Shown in pieces: positions 1 to 11,639 of a stretch of 64,000 nucleotides of DNA (positions within the stretch are counted from its first letter, which is position 1; the number at the start of each line of letters is the position of its first letter). Origin of the DNA: Pristionchus mayeri (lineage: Eukaryota; Nematoda; Chromadorea; Rhabditida; Neodiplogasteridae); NCBI GenBank assembly GCA_036245805.1, contig BTRK01000003.1:14610464-14674463 (forward strand), read 5' to 3'. Under the pieces are notes generated by a model that was given only the letters and a program-made list of their open reading frames with translations, was not told the DNA's origin and made no database searches. Made by a program: the position numbers and the translations under genes.

Positions 1-226
1 GATGTTTCACTGATTGCCAACTAGCTTGCTACACGACAGATTACACCACGATCGAGTGATTGGACCAGAACTACAATTCAACGGTCTAGTGAGAAATATG
101 AAATATCAGGAAGCGAGTGGGAGATTGCATTAGGTAAAGTTGATATTCGAATTACTCGGAAGCAAAGTTACATGAATAAATAAGTGACATGATATGAATC
201 AGAGATCATCAATCAAAGAACAAAGA
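1..226. other. 3' flank of ula-1
   Basis: This is the sequence just downstream of the ula-1 stop codon on the minus strand. It holds repeated GATCAAAGATCA-type runs that are also found inside the last introns. I see no canonical AATAAA on the minus strand here, so the 3' end must use a variant signal or lie outside the window. Confidence 0.5.
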
Positions 227-3200
227 TCACAGCTTGAAGGTGTCGGAGAGGCCGGAGTGCGCGTCATACACTAGCGTGTTCTCGACGGGGATGTACTGAC
301 GAGTCGCCAGCTTGATCACCTGTGAAGATCAAAGATCAAAGATCAAATAGGGAAAGAAAATGTAGCACGAATGAAAGCGAATTATATCATACTGTTTTAC
401 GAGCTCCTACAGTAGTGTCGTTAAAGTAAAGTACCGCAATAATTCTCTTAGATCCGAAAAAGTTGGCATTATAAACTAGAGATCATAAATCTAAGATCAC
501 ATTAGAACGAAAATATAGCGGACTGCTTACCATCGAATGCTAGAGTATACTATAACTACTTAATGCCAGTTGTTTCATACTTGGACTAGAGATCAACTAG
601 TTTATGTCGTTGAAATGAAACGAAAGATCAAAGATCACTCCTCACCTCCTGTGCCGCCATTCCTCCGAGCAGCGCGGCGACCGCGTGCGGCTCGGCTGCG
701 GCGTATCTGCAAATAAATTTATGTTTTTCAAGATATGGAACCAGAACTATTCATGTCGCAGATCTAACTAATTAAAACAGACTATCTGAGAGAATCAACA
801 TATTTCTTCAGCGACTTGGCACTGGCCGAAAATTCTAATTCCTACTAACGTCGCCAATTGGTCGGCCTCCACGAGGGAAATCGACGAACATCGCCAGATT
901 TGCGATCCGCATCCGCGCGGCCGCGGGCGCGGATATCGAAAAATTAACTACGGTAGCTTCGAAATTTGTATATCGACTCCAATCACTGCGGCGGTAGGGA
1001 CGCTGCATTCCTTGACAAATTCTAAGACTTTTTTTACTTCGGAGAGTTTTTCGATCAGATTCCATCTAAGGCCGGAAATCGCTAATTCCACTTTTGTTTC
1101 GTACATGAAAGCAGTTCCCCAGAAATTTTTCAAGAACTCCCCTAAATATTATTGGTGATCTAGCTTCTGCTTGAATCGATACCTATTCCCGTAGAACAGC
1201 GCGATTCAACTAGACGCGTAAGTTGGTCAAAATGAATTATGGTGTAATTTTTGGGTTACTGTAGGTGAGTGCACAAGTTGGACGACTTTTCCCAATTGGT
1301 GTAGGATAGCTTCAAATTGATTTTCAGACCATTTAACACCTGTTGGGAAATGTCGCCCTAACTTCGCACTCGCATACCGTAACCCAAAAATTACACCATA
1401 ATTCATTCAAAATTCATTTTGACCAACTTACGCGTCTTGTTGAATCGCGCTATTCTACGTGAGAATGTATCGAGTCAAGCAGAAGCTAGATCACCAATTA
1501 TATTTAGGGGAGTTCTTGAAAAATTTCTGGGGAACTGCTTTCATGTACGAACTAAAAGTGGAATTATCGATTTCAGGCGTTAGATGGAATCTGATCGACA
1601 AACTCTCCGAAATAAAAAAGTCTTAGAATTTGTCAAGGGATGCAGCGCCCCTATCGCAGCAGTCATAGGAGTCGCTTTTAAAATTTCGAAGCTACCGTAG
1701 TTAATTTTTCAAATTCCGCGCCCCGCCCGCGCGGATGCGGATCGACATTCTGACGAAGCTCGTCGGTTTCCCTCCTGGAGGCCGACCTACTGGTGAAGTT
1801 AGCAGGAATTTGAATTTTCGGCCAGTGCCAAGTCTATTGCGATTATCTCGGATAGTGTGTTTAAATGAAACCTCTGAAACATGCATCCAACCTTTCAAAT
1901 CAAGCTTGTCGAACAATGTTTCACGATTACTACTACTACTACTTCTACTTAACTCAAACTTGATACTACTGATCAACTGTTCTCCCAAAATACAAAAAAA
2001 TCAATAACTCGGCTACCGTACCTGCACATCTCGCTGCAGACAGAGTACGGTACCTGCGCGAGCACCGAATCCACGGTGAGGTCGTCCTGAAAACAATAAA
2101 TTCAATCTGTTACAACTAACGAACCCCTATCTTCCTCTCTACCGTACCCCATACCGTATCCCCTTCCTGGACTTCCCTCCCTACAGTACCTCCTCCATGC
2201 TCTCCTCCCCTCCTACCGTACCCCTTTCTTCTCCTACCGCACCTCCCCCATGCTCTCCTCCCCTCCTACCGTAACCCTCTCTTCGCCTACCGTATTCCCT
2301 ACCGTACCTGCTCCATGCTCTCCTCCCCTGATCCTTCTTCGTTCTTGAGTCCCTCATCGATGATCCTCTTGACTCTCTCCCACAGATCCTTCGCATCCAT
2401 CTCGGGTGGTATGCCATTCGTGCCCGGGAATCTGACACCCGGGAATCTGACACTTATTTTATTTTATTAGTTTGCGTTAATTAGGCAAGCGAAATTCAAT
2501 TAATACAGTTGTCCTGTATTTGATGCGTAAGCTTGGCACTAGTTCGGATGAGAACCAAAAACAGAACCCTTCTTCAGCATTTTACAGTAGGTTCCCTTAG
2601 TGTCAAAAATGAGTCTGTGAAAGTTCTGCGGAAGGGTCCTTCTTTGGTGATCATCCAGAAGGTTATCACCCGACCTAGTGCCACGCGCAAGTATTTAGCA
2701 TGAGAAAATCGCATGCAATTAGCAAAAGCAAAATCAATCTGTGGATTGATCCGATCTTGCCATGCTCGCGCTTATTTGCTATTTTCTAAAGCTAGCGTGA
2801 CACTAGGTGGGTTGAGAACTATGACGTCATGCGCCTTTCATATATCAAAGGCGGCGTGACGTCATAGCTCTCATCCGACCTAGTGCCGCTAGCGTGCCAC
2901 GACCCAATAATTAAGTTCTATATTTATGTTACACCTATTTCATATCTTTGAACGACCACGCTCATTCTCGCAACAACCAATCCATTAGCCCACCTCGATT
3001 TCTCCTCATCGAATCGATCCGCAGCTCTCTGCATCAGCAACCAGACTGCCGGGTGGGCGGAGCCTGCCTTCGGATCCACCGACTTCACCTGCAAGGAAAT
3101 GATTTTTACAATATTTCTAACCGACGAGAACAATCGAATAAATCATTGAAAGCACAAGCCCATTTCTTTAGTGCATGGGCTGTTGCACAAATCTTACGGC

Positions 3201-6200
3201 TTTAATTCAGGACCAAATAAATCGATTGTATGCCAAAGCTAGTTCTGGAAAATACAAGAGCACATGCTTGCTCTCGTGCACTTTCAGTTAAGTATAAACC
3301 TAGTACAAGCCGAACACCGACAGGTGAATGCAAATATTTGTCTTCCAATGATACTCAAGAAATAATTGGGACTTTCCTAGCTCCGCGCCAGGCGGGTCGC
3401 CAGGCGGGGGAGGGGCGAGAGGCGGGTCAGAGATCGCGAAGGGAGGGAAGGGGGAGGAGCCTGGCGCGGAACTAGGAAAGTGCCAAATAATTAATAATAT
3501 AATTAAAATAATAAAATCCACTCACTTCACCCGTCTCCTCGTCGGTCTGCGCCGTGGCTGCGATTGTCGCGAGAACGGGCTGCAAATTAATTAATTTATT
3601 GTCTTCTTTAAAATGAACAATAACAATCAAACGAGACGCTAGTAATCTAGCCCGGTAGATTCTCGGCGCAGCACAACTACGTCTGCGGTACAATCCAAGG
3701 ATATCAATAGTTGGCGAAAGCACGCTCCATAAAAACATCACTACTCTCCAGTGAAGGTACTATTTTCACTTTCTAATTCTACCGTACCATCTACCTGTCC
3801 ACCGTATCCCTCACATAGTTTCCCACGGCAAATTATTTCTCGACATCCCGTTCAAAGTCATGGTCCCTTTTCTGATCAAAAAATGGTGCGGCACGTGCAG
3901 TGATTTCTATACTTAACGACACGGTTTACATTCCTTATTTACGGTTCTCTGTTTCACGGCTATGAATGTAGTGATGTGCTTGGTTCGTAAACATCGCCCG
4001 TTCACACAAATCAATGAAAATAGGAAAACCGTATAGCACTAATACAGTATTTTGACAGAAACGGTAGAAAAGCTACAGACTCTCAGGCGAAAAAGTACAG
4101 TACCACAGGAAACCATCATGATCAGTGCAATTGAATTTTACAGTACATCTTCCGAACAGGGGTGCCCATTTTTTAACTGGTATGTCGATGAAAAAATTGC
4201 CGTGGTTTCCCCGAATAAGGTTCGTTACCCTGCAGCTGGCGCCCATCGCTCTACCGTACCCTCCCATCTACCTACAGTACCCTCCCATAAGCCTACAGTA
4301 TCCCTCTCCTCACCCTGAATCCGGGTCCTCTCCAGCTGTCGACGGGAGTTCCTCTCTGCAGCGCGACCGCAGCCGCATTCTTGCACAGTCTCATGCACGT
4401 CTCGTGAGATATCGAAGAGGGAGAGGGAGGGGAGGGCTTCAGACGCTTGGAAGACTCTGCAATAAAGGTAAAAGTTAAGATATTCCCGTATCAAGGTACA
4501 CAAGTCCTGCGGTGAGAGCATTTATAGGCCGCTGTTTAAAAAATGCTAGTTCAGTCCGGTAGAACTAATCATGTTCGCACCCTAGGGCTCTGCAATGGTG
4601 ATCGGCGAATAGACTTTAATCTAACATCAAGTTGGCGCAAAATTGTAGAATATTCATAGGGAGACCAGTGTAAAGTCTCTACCCATACTTATCACTGATG
4701 CACCAATCCACTTAGAAAAATTATCACTCCTTATGTCCAAATCGATCCCTACCGTATCCCATTCCATCGTAACCCTTCCCTTAATCCCTCTTTCGCTCAC
4801 CTCCGCTTCCATCGTCGTTCTCGTCTCGTTCCGCATCCGCGTCAGTCGCGGTCGTCCGCTTCTCCTCGATGGCGCGCGCCTCCGCCAGCACCTCATCCGC
4901 GTCAGCTATCGCGCGATCGTGGTATACGGTAGCGAGGCGAGCGTAGCTGCAATTGTGGTGTGGTTGGGGAAACGGCAGAAAGGACGGCGGACGAAATTAT
5001 ATTTGATTTTCGAGATGTATCGGCTGCTTAACGCAGTCACTGTGCAGAATGGCACTTAACCACTAGGTGAAACTAGAGTGTAGAGGTTTGTGAACCCTTC
5101 GATTAATGCTAAATTAACAATATGAGAAAGTTGCGGTGAATTGGTGTAAAGTGAAGACAGAAAGTGGTTACTGAAGTAGTGGGTGTGACAGTACCTCGCT
5201 GGATCAGGGGCCAAACCAATTTTTACTTTTCGATGGCAGGGATGTCAGCGAACACAGGAATAATCAAGACTGTGATTCGATCAAAAGGCGAAACTACACT
5301 CCACCAGTTTGTGAATTGACAAAATGTCGGGCAAATCATAGAATGCAGTGTCAAAACTGTACCTGGCCGAGTCGGAGGCCATATCGGGCAGTTGGCCGGC
5401 TAAGGGAAGAACACCGTGTCGATCCACGAAACGTCTAGAATACAATGAATTTATGTACAATTATGATTACATAATTTCAACCAATCGTAGTGCAAATTTC
5501 AGTCCCCTAATACCTCAATGCTGAAACCACGGGATCACAATATGTCTCATCATTTAAAAAAATAAAACCGTGCATCTGAACATCAGACTATCGGATAGAA
5601 AGATTTTAAAACGTTAATGCTGCAAATTATAACTACCGTACTCCTCCCCACCTACAGTATCCCTACCGTATACCTGATAGCTGTGGCGACTATCCAAAAT
5701 GGGTCGGTGCCTCTCGCTGCAGTCGCAGCCTCTCCCTCGGCGCACTTCGCGTCGTCTAGAACCGCGCGCACTCCCGCAGGGATCTGCAGGGATACGGTAA
5801 TCGATTAATTAGGATCACAATTACTGTAGTCTAGAAAGAGGGAAGACACATCGACTCATCATGCTCATCAGTAAACGAAATTACCCACAGGAAACGATAT
5901 GTTGCACAGGTGGTATAAATTTAGGCGAACATCGCAAGACTAGTAATCGGCTGCCTCTGTATTTCAAGAAAAACAATCGGTCCTACCGTAGTCTTGAGCA
6001 TTCCGCGCGTGAGACTCGTCTTCGCCTGATCGAAGTTCTCGTCTGTTCCTGAAGGTAAACACAGTAACCCAACAGAGAAACAACTACCGTGACCCTTAGA
6101 TGCCGTAATCCCCTCTCCTCACCTCCACTTTCTCTCTCCCTCGCGAGAGCCATCACGTAGGGCAGGAATGCCTTGCGTTGCGCGAATGTGGTGGGGAAGG

Positions 6201-9200
6201 CGGCAGGATCACCCATAGACTGCAAACAACAATCGATAATTGGGCAATATCGATCGGAATCTTTAAATCGTGGTGAAGTATTCTTAGGGAGTATAACAAG
6301 AATAGGTAAATTATATTTCGAACGAAACTCTCAAACTATTGTGCCAACATCAGAGCACGAATGAGACGGGCTAAAAATTAACACTACAACCCCCCCCCCC
6401 ATTCCCAATTTTGCACCACCTCCTACCGTATCCCATTCGCTCACCTTTCTGTACTCCCTCAGCGCGACCGCGTACATTATGAGGTAAGGCGTGTGGCGGA
6501 CCTGCGCGATATCAGAGATCAGACTACAGAACACACAGACCAGAGATCAACTCTGAAACTCCGCCCACCTGCTCGTCAGTCATCTTCTCCAGATCGACGG
6601 AGTCGATGAGTGCTTGAAGCTCGGGAAACGGGGCGTCGAGTCTGGAAGAGATCAAAGATCAAACTAGAAACTAGTAACATTAGAAATTCAAGGTCACGGG
6701 ATGATCCCAGACTTACTACTTTAGCACCCTTGACATATTCCTACCTATTCCTAGAAATGGCGATGCACGAAAGTTCTTGTGAATAATGTGCAACCGCAAC
6801 TTGCAGAAGTTCATTGCAACCATACGCCCATGTCTACCGTATCCCATAACTACCGTATACCTGAGATCAGGCGGGGGATTCTCTCTGTGCGTGTTCACGA
6901 TGGGATGCTCAGCTACCGCTATCCTGATCGTGCCGAGGAAACCGAACACTCTGCAAATATTATTAATTATGTAAAAAAACAAGAAAATATAGTAGAATGA
7001 CCGTTTTCATGATCATGTCTAGCCGCTCGAGGGAAAACTTAAAATAGATTCAGTAAATCAACACCATTCCATAAATAGCGCATCGATTAGCCCAATCTAC
7101 TCAGTGTACACACACATTCACATTATTCTTCATGGCAATACGTGATTATGATGAGACCAGGCGAGATAGAGACGCGCACTTAATACAACACACTATCTGA
7201 GATAATCGGAATAGACTTGGCACTGGCCGAAAATTCGAATTCCTGCTGACTTCACCAGTAGGTCGGCCTCCACGAGGGAAACCGACGAGCATCGGCAGAA
7301 TGTCGATCCGCATCCGCGCGGGCGGGGCGCGGAATTTGAAAAATTAACTACGGTAGCTTCGAAATTTTAAAAGCGACTCCTATGACTGCGGCGGTAGGGG
7401 CGCTGCATCCCTTGACAAATTCTAAGACTTTTTTACTCCAGAGAGTTTTTCGATCAGATTCCACCTAACGCCTGAAATCGATAATTTCACTTTTAGTTCG
7501 TACATGAAAGCAGTTCCCCAGAAATTTTTCAAGAACTCCCCTAAATATTATTGGTGATCTAGCTTCTGCTTGACTCGATACATTCTCCCGTAGAACAGCG
7601 CGATTCAACAAGACGCGCAAGTTGGTCAAAATGAATTTTGAATGAATCATGGTGTATTTTTTGGGTTACGGTATGCGAGTGCGAAGTTAGGGCGACATTT
7701 CATGTACGAAACAAAAGTAGAATTATCGATTTCCGGCCTTAGATGGAATCTGATCGAAAAACTCTCCGACGTAAAAAAGTCTTAGAATTTGTCAAGGAAT
7801 GCAGCGCCCCTACCGCCGCTGTGATTGGAGTCGATATAAAAATTTCGAAGCTACCGTAGTTAATTGTTCGATATCCGCTCCCGCGACCGCGCGGATGCGG
7901 ATCGCAAATCTGGCGATGCTCGTCGATTTCCCTCGTGGAGGCCGACCAATTGGCGACGTCAGTAGGCATTATAATTATCGGCCAGTGCCAAGTCGCTGAA
8001 GAAATATGTTGATTCTCTCAGATAGTCTGTTATACAAGTCACAGGGGACGGCTCATACAAGTCCAGAGAACAGGAGTAAGACAAAAATGCCTCGAACCTC
8101 GAATAGATCAGGGGGATTCCTCTCTCGTAGAGATAGGCGGAGATGGACGAGACCCTACTCTCCGACATGTTCGTCGCCACGACTACCTGGAGATATGAAG
8201 GGTTACGGTATTATTGATCGATGAGAACAATGACGACATATCGCATTTGACCTAGAAACCAAGGCAACAGTATCCGTAGCACTAACACACTCATGGAACC
8301 TATCAGACTACGATGTCATCCAGGAACCCTACTAGCAAACTAAAACGATTCGCTCAATATCACATGAATGTCCATTAAACCAAGCGCATTGCGCTTTCTG
8401 ACTCGTTATATCCATGAACATTAACAAACATCTAGGCTAAAGAGGAAAAAGATAGTCAATGAAGAAAAAGCAAGGATAATCTGAGCAGCCAGGATACGGT
8501 AACTCAGACTACGGAACCACTCATTATAAGGCAACTCGGGATACGGTAACATACTACGGTACCACCCAGGTTACGGTAACTCACCGAGAAGGGTCGTAGC
8601 TCGTCGAGATGCGCGTCGGTGGTCGAAGTGGGCGAGCGAAGAGAGCAAGTGCCGTGCACAGCGGGGTTCAGCTCCTGAATCAGGGAACAATTAAATATTA
8701 TATTTGTAAGCATAAGTATTATTTAAAAGCCATGGACTGCAGTCCTAGGAAATCTAATGATTCATAATAAGTATAAGTATTAATGTGACCAGCAATGCCC
8801 CTTTCTATTCATGACTATGCCCGGCAAAATACGGAATATAAACGCTAAGAAGGCGTACCTTGAGCAGTCTGAGTGCAGCTTGGGCGCGGGACTTGCCCAG
8901 GTCAGCGGCCTCCAGGAAGAAGTTCGTGCCGAGGTCCGGCTGAAATATATTGCTAAGTATGATAAATAATAGTAAATGCACCTCAGCTGAGGCATTACAA
9001 TATAAGCTCGTTCTGGGGGTATCTATTGATCGTGAGACCTAATTTGCTACATTATAAACACATAACAAAAGTCGAGCTTATTGATAGTACGGCGTTAATA
9101 TCATGTTAAACTTTTCATTTTCCTTATGGCTCATGCATTACTAAAGGAAATGCGGCAAAATACGTCAAAAGTAAGGGAAAAGCAAGGTTGAAAATACCTC

Positions 9201-9579
9201 CGTAACGAGGGCATCGTCAATGATGCAGAAGGAGTCGATGCCGGCGAGCACCAGACTCTTCAGGATCTCCGTGCCTGCCAATTACGATAATTAAATAAAT
9301 AATAAAATAAAATAAACAAACAAACAAATAAACAAGGCCGGTATGTGCTTCACTCACTACATAGCTAGTTACCAGCTAACGCGCTGGTAACTATTTACAG
9401 TCAATCGCCCATTTCCAAAGTAATATATACAGGTTAATTAGATATAAATCAATACCAAACATTGATGACTAACCGAGGGCGGAGGCGCCGAGCACGGCGA
9501 CGGTCGTGCTTCCGATCGCTGACTGCCCGTCGTCGCCCCACAGCCGCACCTGTCTGTCGTACCGCAGGTCCTTCTTCAT
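227..9579 (-). CDS. ula-1: NEDD8-activating enzyme E1 regulatory subunit (ULA-1/NAE1/APP-BP1), 20 exons
   Basis: This subunit pairs with the catalytic partner UBA3/RFL-1 to adenylate NEDD8 for cullin neddylation in cytoplasm and nucleus. Exons in coding order: 9579-9474, 9274-9198, 8939-8859, 8674-8585, 8186-8098, 6950-6861, 6641-6569, 6501-6445, 6219-6123, 6048-5987, 5783-5674, 5434-5363, 4946-4801, 4456-4314, 3579-3526, 3088-2994, 2431-2308, 2086-2022, 706-646, 319-227. All junctions are GT-AG and join in phase to give 1785 bp, 594 codons plus stop. Family landmarks are YDRQVRLWG near residue 7, GTEILKSLVLAG in exon 2, NFFLEAADLGKSRAQAA in exon 3, VVVAT in exon 5, AVAEHPIV in exon 6, LDAPFPEL in exon 7, and EPHAVAALLGG then AAQEVIKLA near the C-terminus. 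As expected for this subunit, no E1 catalytic-cysteine segment is seen. The protein is longer than the usual 530-540 residues, mainly through an acidic then Pro/Ser-rich stretch across exons 13-14. Exons are GC-rich and introns AT-rich. Confidence 0.95.
777..1862. mobile_element. Foldback element family A, copy 1, in ula-1 intron 18
   Basis: The ends are inverted copies (ACAGACTATCTGAG left, CTCGGATAGTGTGT right), followed inward by matching arms containing GACTTGGCACTGGCCGAAAAT and a GC-rich GATCCGCATCCGCGCG patch. The arms run almost to the middle. Related copies lie at 7188-8033, 29024-30140 and 45511-46650, with fragments at 42215 and 56885. No transposase is visible, so it is probably non-autonomous. 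Confidence 0.8.
2155..2330 (-). repeat. Tandem repeats of the exon 17 end and its 5' splice site
   Basis: The last ~18 bases of exon 17 plus donor (GGAGAGCATGGAGCAG then GTACGG) are repeated twice more in the intron with small changes (GAG then GTGCGG; GAG then GTACTG). Use of either distal donor would read the in-frame TAG just past the normal donor. An expanded version lies on the other strand at 10195-10515. Confidence 0.75.
2422..2452 (-). repeat. 15-bp tandem duplication creating two in-frame 3' splice sites for exon 17
   Basis: Fifteen bases, TGTCAGATTCCCGGG on the minus strand, are repeated head to tail. Each copy supplies CAG|ATT. The proximal acceptor gives an exon ending at 2431, the distal one at 2446. 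Both keep phase; the distal one adds five residues, FPGVR, before FPGTNG. Confidence 0.8.
2530..2900. mobile_element. MITE-like foldback in ula-1 intron 16
   Basis: An inner palindrome of about 110 bp runs from GCTAGCGTGACACTAG (2791) through ATGACGTCAT to its complement ending near 2899. A further GGCACTAG..CGGATGAGA end lies at 2533-2555. No coding capacity is visible. Confidence 0.6.
3369..3483. mobile_element. GC-rich foldback in ula-1 intron 15
   Basis: About 115 bp with inverted ends: ACTTTCCTAGCTCCGCGCCAGG on the left and its near complement ending AACTAGGAAAGTGCC on the right. The loop is G-rich and purine-biased on the plus strand. Confidence 0.65.
7188..8033. mobile_element. Foldback element family A, copy 2, in ula-1 intron 5
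   Basis: It has the same ends and inner arms as the copy at 777-1862 (ACACACTATCTGAG left; CTCAGATAGTCTGT right) with a shorter loop. It accounts for most of the longest intron in the gene besides intron 18. Confidence 0.8.
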
Positions 9580-9586
9580 ATTCTGC
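9580..9586 (-). promoter_or_regulatory. Likely spliced-leader trans-splice acceptor of ula-1
   Basis: On the minus strand TTGCAG lies just before AAT ATG, so the acceptor leaves a three-base 5' UTR. The upstream 40 bases are AT-rich like an outron. This pattern is typical of nematode SL trans-splicing. An unseen upstream cis exon is the alternative, but the start codon fits the family N-terminus. Confidence 0.6.
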
Positions 9587-10190
9587 AATTATAATAATTA
9601 AAAATATAACAAAAACAATAAAAGTTCGATGAAAAAGCGAGAAAGCCGAGGAAGACACTAACAAACGCGCGCGTTTTGAAACGCAAAAGCGCCGACCCAC
9701 TGCTAAGTACCGTAGTTAAGAGGCAAACGGGAACTGAGTTTTCATTTTTGATTTTTTGCGAAACTTTTATAATAAATTATGAATTTTAAATATATTTAGC
9801 GGCAATTATAACTAATACACGGAAATAGCGTTCAATATGGAAACAACCTGTTTTTGCGGGTTGAGCGAGGGAATGCTTCGACAGATTACTTCCATACTTG
9901 GGTAATGAAATAAATGACGCTAAGAAGCAGCCCCAAATGCTCCGCATAATGGGCAGCTACACAGTATTGCGTTCGAAAATTCAAAAATATGGAAAAACGG
10001 GAAGTATGCCCTGTGGCAACGCTGCCGCTGCGTCGAAGAATTGTGGCTCTCTGTGGATACTGTAATCTGATCACGCTACACTAATCAAGTTTTGATCAAA
10101 AATGGTGATTACACGCTCTCCACGATTCCCATACTCTCTCGCTCCTCGAGTGTGGACAACGAAGAGATAAATGGTATTATAGGAGAGGAG
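9587..10190. other. Upstream region of ula-1, no gene seen
   Basis: This should hold the ula-1 promoter. A GC-rich self-complementary patch (GCGCGCGTTTTGAAACGC) lies near 9664-9682. No coding exon on either strand matches a family I recognise. Confidence 0.4.
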
Positions 10191-10194
10191 AGCA

Positions 10195-10515
10195 TGAAGA
10201 CTTTACGGTAGGATGTGATGTAAAGATAGAGGGTACGGTAGGAGGAGAGAAAACATGGAGGTGCGGGAGGAGGATACGGAAGGAGAAAGGTACGGTAGGA
10301 TGGGAGGAGAGCATGAAGGAGATACGGTTGAGTGGTACAGTAGGAGTAGAGAAGAGTATGGAGAATGTACGAAAATGGATACTATAGAGATAGAGGATAG
10401 TGTAGACGGGGAGGAGAGCATGGAGGCACGATAGGGGGATACGGTAGCAGAAGGGTACAGTAGGAGGAGATTACTCTCAGATCAGAGCATGGAGAAGGTA
10501 TGGTAGGGGATACGT
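10195..10515 (+). repeat. Expanded minisatellite derived from ula-1 exon 17 end/intron 17
   Basis: About six degenerate units resemble GGAGAGCATGGAG plus TACGGTAGGAGG. They match the three units around the exon 17 donor of the intact gene but in the opposite orientation, and precede an exon 18 copy as in the gene. Confidence 0.7.
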
Positions 10516-10560
10516 TAGGAGGAGTACGGTACTTGTTAGTGATTAAATTGTTGGTTTCAT

Positions 10561-11606
10561 TACGATCCCACCGCGGATACGATGCTCGCGCAGGTACCGT
10601 ACTCTGCCTGCAGGGAGATGTGCGGGTACGGCACCCGAGTATTGAACTTGTTTCCCAAGAAAGAGCTAGTCCATTGTCGAATTTGAATTCCATTGAACTA
10701 GTAGTTATCGTGAAACATTGTTTGGCATAGCCCTTTTATCAGATTGGACGAAACGTGTTTCAGAGGTTGCACTAATTCTGTAGGTCTGCCACTCGAACAG
10801 TTTTGGTAGCGATTTTGCTGGTAAATAATAAAAAATATAAAAATTTATTTGCGCTGCAACCGCACGCAGCCGCCGCTCTGCTCGGAGGAATGGCGGCACG
10901 GGGGGTCAAGTGTGATCTTTGATATTGTTTCGGACTTCTAACTCCCGTCGGTTTCGTGCTCCGAGAGGAACACTAGAGTTTGAGAGTTTCGCTATCATTA
11001 ATGCTGTCTTCAATCTATTGTAAATATCAATCAATAAAGATCACTCAGCTCTGTAGCGACCAATAATCTATATTTTTAAATTAACCTAATCACAGAATAT
11101 GAAGAAGGACCTGCGGTACGACAGACAGGTGCCGCTGTGGGGCGACGACGGGCAGTCAGCGATCGGAAGCACGCCGTGCTTGGCGCCTCCGCCCTCGGTT
11201 AGTCGGCTTAAATAATTAATTAATTAACTAATTAACAATAATATATTATGTAATAAAATAAATATCGATAATATATTATGCAGTTCAATAAGGTGTAATC
11301 ACATCAGCGCTTTATCTGGGCGTTTATGTAGATAATGAAGCACAGAACGGCCTCTATCTTTTGTTTCTATTTTTTGTAAGTGTTTAGATAAATTATCATT
11401 TCAATTGGAAGGCACGGAGATCCTGAAGAATCTCGTGCTCGCCGGCATCGACTTCTTTTGCATCATTGATGATGCCCTTGTTACGGAGGGTCGTTGGGAT
11501 TGATAGAGTTTGTGTTGACATAATTCGTATGATTCAGCTAGATCCCGTTCATTTACCACATCCTGATGGGAAAATTCGCGCCCATGCTGCACTCAGACTG
11601 CGCAAG
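10561..11606 (+). pseudogene. ula-1 fragment block: exons 18, 19, 1, 2, 3-tail
   Basis: Exon 18 copy 10561-10625 is the full 65 bp with 9 mismatches by hand count and stays open. Exon 19 copy 10847-10904 has a small deletion and a damaged end. Exon 1 copy 11099-11197 begins with ATG but has a 7-base deletion, so it is frameshifted. Exon 2 copy 11412-11488 is the full 77 bp with 6 mismatches and open, but its donor is GGTCG instead of GTATT. Only the last third of exon 3 remains at 11568-11606. The order 18-19-1-2-3 is a permutation of the gene, with exon 20 absent. Confidence 0.85.
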
Positions 11607-11639
11607 GTACTTATTTGAGCGCATTTTCTGAAAAAAAAA

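Noticed and set aside
5674..5783. A GC splice donor after CAGCGAGAG in exon 11
   Set aside because: Reading on gives TDPFWIVATAI, which matches the family's SFWILARAL region, and reaches a normal GTATAC donor in the right phase.
9449..9700. An upstream coding exon or longer N-terminus for ula-1
   Set aside because: The frame upstream is out of phase with exon 1 and has no family match; the TTGCAG acceptor next to AATATG explains the start better.
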